Shown: positions 57,190 to 64,000 of the stretch, one piece after another
Layout of the letters: every line of letters starts with the position of its first letter
Numbering within the stretch: position 1 is the first letter of the stretch
From: Papaver somniferum
Taxonomy: Eukaryota > Streptophyta > Magnoliopsida > Ranunculales > Papaveraceae
Length of the DNA: 64,000 bases
Direction of reading: 5' to 3'
Assembly (NCBI RefSeq): GCF_003573695.1
Contig: NC_039362.1
Location: 200,871,215-200,935,214, forward strand
The notes under the pieces: model-generated
The model's input: the letters and a program-made list of their open reading frames with translations, nothing else
Told to the model about the DNA's origin: nothing
Databases searched by the model: none
Position numbers and translations under genes: made by a program

Positions 57190-58650
57190 TTTCCTTGCTT
57201 CTTGTTTACAGACCCTAGATTTGCAGTCCACCATTTTGAGGAATACTGGGGTCAGTGGCAGTGGCCCAGCTTTTCAGCGAGCTCTAGATTCCTTCAACTC
57301 ACTGAGTGTTACTGTGTCTCCTCTTTGCTCTAGTAATTTTTCCACCCATTCCATGAACTCCTTGGAAACAATTTACTTTGACGCAGTGAAGGAAAACATA
57401 CCCACCGGTTATGATTTGACGGAGCGTGATTCTGTTATATGGCACTGCAACCAAAAAAAACATGCCTGGGATTTTCTGATGGCGATTCCAATTGATGGGC
57501 TTAATCAACATATTGGAGCTAGGCAGTTCAGTGCAATTCTCTGATACAGGTTAGGGATCCCTCTCTTCGAAGTAGATGGCACTTGTCCCTTTTGCAAAAG
57601 AGATATGGATGTTTTTGGTGATCATGCCCTGCATTGTGCGAATGAAGTCGGGCTTAAATTCAGACATGATTTGGTGAGAGATACTATTGCTTACATGTTG
57701 TAGTTGCAGGAAATCCTACACTACACCCCTCATATGATTTCATTGTTGATCAACTCATTTTTAGGTTTACACTCTTAATTTTATTGATAAATCTTTGAAT
57801 GTTCTTACAAGAAAGATAAAGAAGTCAAGAATGATCTCTGCTCTGAACTTTCTCTCTCCTATTTACTTGTTTCTTACTCAAAAAAGATCTCTCCCCTTTC
57901 TTTACAATTCGAACGACTATTTATAACAAAATACATAGTGGATGACAGCTAATCTGTCCTTTATTTTTGGATATGATCTGCGATATTCTCGCAACCTCAC
58001 AATTGTTAATTTCGCAAACTCTCTAATCTTCGCAGGACTATCACATCTTTCTCGTGATTTTAGATGACGTCATTTATTTTATTATTTTTGAAATTGTTCT
58101 GCGACGCTGTTATGCTGTGTCATTGATAATTTCGTTGAAACATTATCATTGCGATATTCTGATCCTACACATGTGTTACCGTGCGGGTGTGCCAGCTAGA
58201 AAGGAAGTTGATTTGGAACTACTTGCGAATAATGGCACTGCTTTGAGACCGGCTGACATACTTGTGCATAACTGGGAAAATGGACGTGATGTGTGCTTGG
58301 ACGTGACTGGTATTTCTCCTTTTACCGATGGTGGAGTTCGTAACTTTTCCTCAGGCCTTGCCATTAAGAATGATGTTACTCGCAAGAATGCTAAATATTT
58401 AGAAAAGTGCACGTCTCATGGTTATGGTTTTGGGACACTTGATTTTACCACCTTAGGTGAGTTGGGTGATGGTACTATAGACTTTCTGAAATGCTTGCGC
58501 AACTATATTGCTAGCCACGATGCCAATGTTCGAGTCGGAGAGTTTCTTTTTCATAGGTTAAGTGTAGTTATTCAAAAAGGTGTAGGAGCTCAGCTTGTTG
58601 TTAGGCTTCCGACTAATTTCTTACCAGAAGATAGTCTTTCTGATTTGTAA
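57190..58650 (+). pseudogene. Captured fragment of a plant reverse-transcriptase-type gene (C-terminal region), split by a solo LTR
   Basis: Part 1 (57221-57697) reads AFQRALDSFNSLSVTVSP, WDFLMAIPIDGLNQHIGA, then one TGA, then YRLGIPLFEVDGTCPFCKRDM and GDHALHCANEVGLKFRHD (a CxxC...HxxxC zinc-like cluster). Part 2 (58175-58650) continues in sense: AGVPARKEVDLELL, LRPADILVHNW, CLDVTGISPFTDGG, HGYGFGTLDFTTLGELGDG and VIQKGVGAQLVVRLP, ending in a normal stop. I recognise this from plant proteins annotated as reverse-transcriptase related. The Asp/Glu/Lys pattern of part 2 could be a restriction-endonuclease-like fold, which is inference. The polymerase part is absent. Except for the TGA and the solo LTR the frame is well kept. 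Confidence 0.65.
57699..58169 (-). mobile_element. Solo LTR of the A/G Gypsy family
   Basis: A 471-bp LTR with duplication catgt on both sides (57694-57698 and 58170-58174) and no interior. On the minus strand it starts TGTAGGATCAGAATATCGC and ends TGCAACTACA. The body is closest to the element A LTR ('acatagtggatgacagcta' occurs in both). It interrupts the captured gene: joining the flanks across one catgt restores a continuous frame. Solo LTRs arise by recombination between the two LTRs of one insertion. Confidence 0.88.
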
Positions 58651-58838
58651 TTCTCTTGTTATTTTACATTAATCCCAAAATTGCAGATTGTATTGAGAAA
58701 TAAAGATACATCTCTTGGATATATTTCCTTGATTGAGTCTGACTGTCTAGTTGATTCTCTTGGAACTATATTGGAGTTAGTCCATATAGATTTATGAACC
58801 AAATATTGGATTTGGTTGTTAACCCCCGCTTTTTCAGT

Positions 58839-58850
58839 TGGTATCAGAGC
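58839..58850 (+). promoter_or_regulatory. Primer-binding site of element J (initiator-Met tRNA type)
   Basis: tggtatcagagc two bases after the LTR end, as in D and H. Confidence 0.85.
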
Positions 58851-58902
58851 AGGCAAACACGTTAAAGACCTTATAAGTCTTTGTTTGTAGCAATCTGACT
58901 CT

Positions 58903-60124
58903 ATGGATAGAAGCGTTATCTCTGTAGACGTACCTCCAGTCTTCGATGGCTCGAATTACTTATGGTGGAAATTTTCTATGCATGCCTTTCTCCAAGCGCG
59001 TAAATTTCAATCATGGGTTCGTGTTGTAAATGGCTATGATCCTCCGTCAGTAACAGTGGGCAATCTAACCATACCAAAGGATATTGGTGAGTATGATCTT
59101 GTTGAGATTCTCGCTGCAAAGAAAAATTTTGACTGATTAAATGCAATCATCCATGCCATTACCCCAGATCTTCATCACCATGTGACTATGTGCACTAAGT
59201 CTAAAGATGCTTGGGATATCTTAGAAATTGTATTTGAAGGGAATGCCCATGAAAAGGAAGCTAGGATTCAAAACCTAAATTCTGATTGGGAAAACCGTTG
59301 TATAGCTGATGAAGAGTCATTTGATGAGTTTAATCGCAAAGTGTCTGAAATTGTAAATGCATCTTTTGCATTGGGTAAGACTATTCCTGAAAAGGGCATT
59401 GTGATGAAAATTCTCAGATCGTTTCCATCCAAATACGATTCTGATAAACATGTCATCGTTAAAGGAAATAACCTTGAAACATTTTCCAAGAATACACTTG
59501 TTGGAAAGTTAAAGTTCTTTGATCATGAGCATACATCCAATGCTGGAAAGGATATTGCTTTCAGAGCACAAAAGAACACTAAATTACTTGATAAAAGTAA
59601 AAGTGTTGTCAACCTAATGAACAATCCGATTGAGACTGAATCATCGGATGAAGATCTTGACAACTCAGTCTCTCTGATCACAAGACAGTTTAAAGATATT
59701 TTGTTAATGAGGAATAAACGTTTCACCAGGTATAAACCCAGAACATCAGTCAATCCTCACGACCGTATTCCTCCTATAAAACAGGGATACTGTCAATATT
59801 GATGACGAGGATATGCCACAGTGCTTCAAGTGTAAAGGTTTTGGTCATTTTTACTATGAGCGTCCAAATCGTAGAAAATACACCGGAATCAAAGGGTCCG
59901 TTGTAACTCTAGATGAAACGTCTAATCACTATGATTCCACTGAAGACAAAAATTCAAGTGTAGCACTCCTTTGTGAAAATATCAATTTTGATGATTGCAG
60001 CAATACTCATATCAATCTTGATATTCTTTCTGGAGAAGCTTCTTCGACCACCTTGGAAGATGAAATGGATTTTACTCTGTCTAACAAAAACTTTTTCTCA
60101 CAAGTCTATTTTATTCTATTCTAA
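58903..60124 (+). pseudogene. Copia gag (DUF4219/UBN2, damaged zinc knuckle) of element J
   Basis: The ATG at 58903 starts MDRSVISVDVPPVFDGSNYL (DUF4219). A TGA at 59134 interrupts the frame where element D has Gly. The same frame continues through TKSKDAWDILEIVFEGN, ARIQNLNSDWENRC, DEFNRKVSEIVNASFALG and MKILRSFPSKYDSDKHVI (UBN2). A one-base shift near 59800 leads to the zinc knuckle CFKCKGFGHFYYERP, where the last Cys is Arg. An acidic stretch follows (TSNHYDSTEDKNSS). The coding sequence is cut off at about 60095, where it joins truncated LTR sequence. The protein would be the particle protein; this copy is broken. Confidence 0.8.
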
Positions 60125-63100
60125 AACATATCTATCACTCAGAAGTCTATTTTATTCTATTATATCTCCTATTGAGACAAAAGTCGTATAGCGATATAGA
60201 CTTTTATATCATACACATTTGTTATTTCGAGCTGAGTATAACTCGCTTATCTATTTCTCGAAATATGTGTTGGTAGCATTTACTTTAGCAAAATTCATCA
60301 TTATTCTTGACGAGTTTAGTTGGAAACAATCTATTTGTTAGTAACTAAATAATGAGTCAAAAGATGATCATGTGGAAATTGCCTTGAAATATCTTATATG
60401 ATTTGTGTGAGAAAGTCACTTGATGTCAACTTGGAAATTTCGTATTGATCATTCGATCACTTGAAAATTGCTTATAAGCAATGGTTTGTGTGAGACAGCC
60501 ATTGTCGTCTTCTAAGAATGTTTCAATGATTGAAATAGGGGTTTAGAACTAAAACCCATGTATGGAAAACATCACAATATGCGTACTTAGTGAACAAACT
60601 GTGTTGGCATGATTCAGGTCCGGAAACCAAGTTTGCATACCAGTATGTGACGGTTCTACCTGAGTTAGGTCTGGGACGATAGTTTGCGTACCCGTTTGCA
60701 AAATGTTGGACAATACCAAAAGTACAGAACTAAAGTTTGCGTACACGTTTTCAAACTTAATGGTCAAATTTCTAAAATCGGTTTAGTATGTTTACATACT
60801 CATGAACAAATATATTTATGAAATAAGGAACGCAATCTTTGCAAACCGTGGCTTAATGTTCATGAACTGATTCTTGTACTTTGTACAATATGAATCATTC
60901 TGATTCTGCTTCAATTGGATCATATATACTTCTATGTTATTGTCAATAATTGAACAACTCTATGAAACACAATTGGATTTATTTGATTATCTTTCATGAG
61001 TGATTGATTATCATAGTTGATCTAGATGTGTTAGATGAATGTGGTTAAGACAAAAGTGTTCATATGGGAAACTTTGGTTAATTGTTATTGAGCCAACTCA
61101 ATATACACGTTTAGGTACGGTTACCCATATCTAAATGAAAGTATATTTCATTTTTGTGTGACAATCTAAGACCATCTAACGGTGGAGAGATATTGCATGC
61201 TTTGGTTTCAAGCGGACTTAGCTTGTATCTTAAATCAGATTTTCATCTAACGGTGAATATGGAATGCTTTGTTTCTAAGCTAACTTATTAAACCCTGATT
61301 CGAAAGCCTATACAAAGGAGAACTCTAGCAATTGGGAAACCTAATCCCCACCCCTCCAGTGTGATACTAGTTGCGACTAGATTCAATTATCCTTTAACCT
61401 AGGTTTTTCCTAAAACCATTATAGGTTAACGACTTAAAGACTTCATTGGGATTATGAATCCAGATCCAACTATTTTCTTGTTTTATATGTTGAGTACTAT
61501 CTTCTTTAAGATTTGCTAGAGATTTATCTCTGATAGGTAAAATATAAAAAGTAATCACAAAGCTCTTCGTCTCATTCTTTGTGATTCCACAATAACTTGT
61601 TCTACTACCATATAGTTAAGATATTGTGAGGTGATTTATATTTCTTGGCTGTTATTCGGGAATATAAGACTGAATTATCAAATGGTTCATGTGCACCTTG
61701 ATTTACCATAAGACGAAACAAAATCTCATAGGTATTTCTGTGGGAGATAAATTTATCTATCATAATAGACATCTATGTGGGAGGCAGATTTGTTTATAAG
61801 TCTTCGAATTTGGGTCGTAGCAACTCTTAGTTGTGGGTGAGATCAGCTAAGGGAATCAAGTGTGTAGATTCATGCTGGGATTCATAGGCGTAAGGAACGC
61901 GACTGTACCTTGATCAGTGTGAGATTGGTTATGGCTCAACTACATTCTAGTCCGAAGTTAATTTGTAGTAGGATATTGTCTGTAGCGGCTTAATACAATG
62001 TGGTGTTCAAAACGTGACTAGGTCCTAGGGTTTTTATGCATTTGCGGTCTCGTCATTACAAGAATATTGAGCTTTAGGGACTACTTGGGTTCGGTTGGTA
62101 GAAGGCCATTTTTCGTATTTAGAGATCTATAGCAACCAAAATGGCAACATATAATCTTTGTGGCTGAAAGCTTATTTCTGGAGACCTGTATCAACCATGT
62201 TGTTGGAATAGGTATCTTTTAACTACTATGAAGTGACTCAAGTTGAAGTTGTCACAAACATTCATTAACCATTATATTTTGTTGGTAAAGAACATAAATC
62301 ATTTGTCGCTGAAATATTTAACCCACACAAATATTGGTGGCTCAAGACTTAAACATTGTTGATAGAGGTAGCCATTATACAATGTTTTCGGCCGCTAAAG
62401 GGTTTAACTGGATTAATCTTAGTTGTTGAGGGTGCTGGTGAAGGGTTGGATCCTCTATATGTCTCGATGGAAGAGAGTTTCCTTCCACTTAATTTTAGTT
62501 GCTCAAGAATTCAAGCTTCCGTAGTGTTTGTTGGATGAGAATTTCAGCTGCTGTTTTTGCAGTTGGCTCAAGGGTAAGGCCACCACCTTTTGTTGGTCAA
62601 GGTTTCTATACACCGTTTTTTTGGTTGAATCAAGTGTTAGCTCTGAGTTGGTGAAAAGTTATACACACGGTTAATTCGGCTGCTTATGGGTTTGAGCCAT
62701 TATAAACCAGTCAGTCAAGGTGCTATTACGTAAGGAACGCGACTGAACCTTGATCAGTGTAATATTGGTTAGGTCTCAACTACATTCCAATTCGAAGTTA
62801 ATTTGTAGTAGGATGGTGTCTATAGCGGCTTAATACAGTGTGGTGTTCAAAACTGGACTAGGTCCGGGGGGTTTTCTGCATTTGCGATTTCCTCGTTAAC
62901 AAAACTTCTGGTGTTTGTGTTATTTCTTTTCCGCATTATATTTTATATAATTGAAATATCATAGGTTGTGCGTAGTTCAATCAATTAGTAAATACGACCT
63001 TGTTTGTTGGGTAGTAATTAATTGACACTTGAACATTGGTTTTTGATACCGTTCAAGTTATTTCTCATATCAATCGGGCTCACAGATTCCTATCTATTCG

Positions 63101-63257
63101 ATTGCAGATTGTATTGAGAAATAAAGATGCAGCTCTTGGATATATTTCCTTGATTGAGTCTGACTGTTTAGTTGATTCTCTTGGAATTATATTGGAGTTA
63201 TTCCATACAGAATATCGAATGAAATATTGGGTGTGGTTGTTGACCCCCGATTTTTCT
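60105..63257 (+). repeat. 3' LTR of element J, 5'-truncated and with an insertion
   Basis: It matches the 5' LTR from about 54985 onward. It is interrupted at 62054-62730 by a CACTA-like fragment. The LTR part 61893-62045 is repeated after the fragment at 62731-62890. Confidence 0.75.
62054..62730 (+). mobile_element. CACTA-like transposon fragment in the 3' LTR of element J
   Basis: It begins cattacaagaatattgagct then ttagggactac, close to the CACTACAAGAAAA start and 'TTAGGGAC' subterminal motif of plant CACTA elements. Repeated short motifs of the kind 'ggtggctgaaag', 'ggccgctaaaggg' and 'gttgctcaag' resemble subterminal repeats. The expected other end (TTGTAGTG) is not found, and about 155 bp of LTR are duplicated on either side. 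A 60-codon frame inside is not a recognised protein. Confidence 0.45.
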
Positions 63258-64000
63258 TCATACATAACCAATTTTAGAACTTCACCACTGTGTTAGCAAA
63301 CTAGGTACGCGAATAACAGCTTCGGACCTTGGCCTAGTCAAGCCGTTCGCAAACCCGATTCGTGAAAAACTGTTCCGAACCCAACTCAGGTAAACCCTTT
63401 CTCATACTAGGTATGCAAAAAAGAGTTCTAGACCTTCTCGGGTAAATGTGTTCGCATACTAGGTACGCAAACAAGAGTTCCGGACCTGAATCATCACAAT
63501 ACAGTTCGCATACTAGGTATGCATACCGTGTTGTATCCAGACATGGGTAATTTTTCTAAATTCTCATTTCAATCATTGAAATGTCCTTGGAAGACGACAA
63601 TGGTAGTCTCACACATACCATTTGCTTCAAGTAATTTTCAAGTGATCGAATGATCAATACGAAACTTCCCGAGCTAACATCAAATGATTGTCTCACACAA
63701 ATCATATAAGATGTTCAAGGTAATTTTCACATGATCATCTTTTGACTTAATATTTAGTTTCCGACAAATAGATTGTTTCCAACTAAACTCGTCAAGAATA
63801 ATATGAACATAGCTAAAGCAAAAAGCTTCCAACATATATTTCGAGAAATAGATAAGCGAGATAAACTCGGCTCGAAATATCAAATGTGTATAATGTAAAA
63901 TTTTATATAGTTATACGACTAGTCTCATTAGAAGATAGAAAAGAATAGACTCCTGAGTGATAAATAAGTTTTAGTCTCCACATACCTTTTGTTGATGAAG

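Larger units (their letters stand above)
57164..58679 (+). other. Foreign segment inside the element J 5' LTR
   Basis: Compared with the 3' LTR, about 1.5 kb has been inserted and about 31 bp lost, and no target duplication is seen. The left part (57164-57189) has an intron-like 'cttgtttacag' end before the coding part. This suggests a transduced or recombined piece, not a simple transposon. Confidence 0.55.
54752..58836 (+). repeat. 5' LTR of element J, interrupted
   Basis: LTR sequence at 54752-57163 and 58680-58836, with the region between replaced by a gene fragment. About 31 bp of LTR sequence present in the 3' copy (near 63071-63100) is missing at the junction. The part 55440-55670 carries repeated near-palindromes such as tttgcataccagtatgcg. 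Confidence 0.82.
54752..63257 (+). mobile_element. Element J: Ty1/Copia, Sirevirus-like, internally deleted
   Basis: Flanked by tcata (54747-54751 and 63258-63262), after which element D resumes on both sides. The 5' LTR runs 54752-58836 and is interrupted by a captured gene segment. The primer site is at 58839, gag follows to about 60095, and then the sequence jumps directly into a 3' LTR lacking its first about 230 bp. The 3' end of the interior, its purine tract and the LTR start are therefore deleted. The 3' LTR ends TTTTTCT instead of TTTTTCA. Subfamily: LTR start TGTTAGAGCACTGCTCGG, closer to D than to H. Confidence 0.85.
16255..64000 (-). mobile_element. Element D: old Ty1/Copia (Sirevirus-like) element hosting all insertions to its right
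   Basis: Removing the nested elements leaves, from right to left, 5' LTR pieces (44092-45354, 54359-54746, 63258 to beyond 64000), a primer site, gag, a second small ORF, a purine-tract region and 3' LTR pieces (31835 back to 16255). At each junction the D sequence resumes exactly after a 5-bp duplication: gacgg, cattt, agatc, gcttg, tcata. LTR pieces sum to about 2.6 kb. The PBS is of the initiator-Met type, gag has DUF4219/UBN2 features and there are several purine tracts before the 3' LTR. Together these suggest the Sirevirus/Maximus lineage. No polymerase or integrase is present between gag and the 3' LTR. The right end lies outside the window. Confidence 0.8.
44092..64000 (-). repeat. 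5' LTR of element D, split by I and J, running off the window
   Basis: Pieces are 44092-45354, 54364-54746 and 63263-64000. On the minus strand it ends CCCCGTTTTTTCA at 44092. The last piece matches 30895-31640 of the 3' LTR, so about 200 bp remain outside the window. Confidence 0.75.

Overview
This is a plant nuclear DNA window, most likely from an eudicot with a large, retrotransposon-rich genome. A Ranunculales or poppy-type source is only my impression and is not shown by the sequence. The evidence is TG...CA LTRs with 5-bp target duplications, plant-type retroelement proteins (DUF4219/UBN2 gag, DUF4283 LINE ORF1, plant mobile domain), AT-rich spacers and spliced, stop-ridden reading frames. 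I see no bacterial operon, rRNA gene or CRISPR array. Only one host-type protein gene looks intact: a multi-pass membrane protein read leftward from 6526 to 5834.

Left third (1-16254). Element A is the 5' part of a minus-strand Ty3/Gypsy retrotransposon (LTR 3559-4036, then gag and a retropepsin-like protease running off the left edge). Next come a truncated copy of the membrane gene, the intact gene, and diverged copies of the same flanking DNA. A decayed minus-strand L1-type LINE (B, about 8336-13650) abuts the 3' end of a different plus-strand LINE (C, to about 14420). Then follow a 25-C tract and a small foldback repeat.

Right three quarters (16255 to beyond 64000). All of this is one old minus-strand Ty1/Copia element (D, Sirevirus-like, LTR about 2.6 kb, gag but no pol), blown apart by later insertions. 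Its 3' LTR holds E (Gypsy, 16463-23331, TSD gacgg), F (hAT-like MITE, 23683-24312) and G (25965-30879, TSD cattt). Its interior holds H (plus-strand Copia, 32026-40643, TSD agatc). Its 5' LTR holds I (Gypsy, 45360-54358, TSD gcttg) and J (plus-strand Copia, 54752-63257, TSD tcata). J in turn contains a captured reverse-transcriptase-type gene fragment, a solo LTR inside that fragment (57699-58169, TSD catgt) and a CACTA-like fragment.

None of the elements whose interiors I can read in full (D, E, G, H, I, J) carries a recognisable polymerase or integrase. All would need help in trans. E has gag on one strand and a plant mobile domain gene, with its own TATA box, on the other. I has a single intact 575-codon frame with a zinc knuckle. 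G has no long frame at all.

The most unusual feature is inside G: six successive tRNA-like modules about 150 bp apart. Each has A-box-like and B-box-like motifs at tRNA spacing, and each is followed by a run of at least four T. This looks like an array of RNA polymerase III units carried by an LTR retrotransposon.
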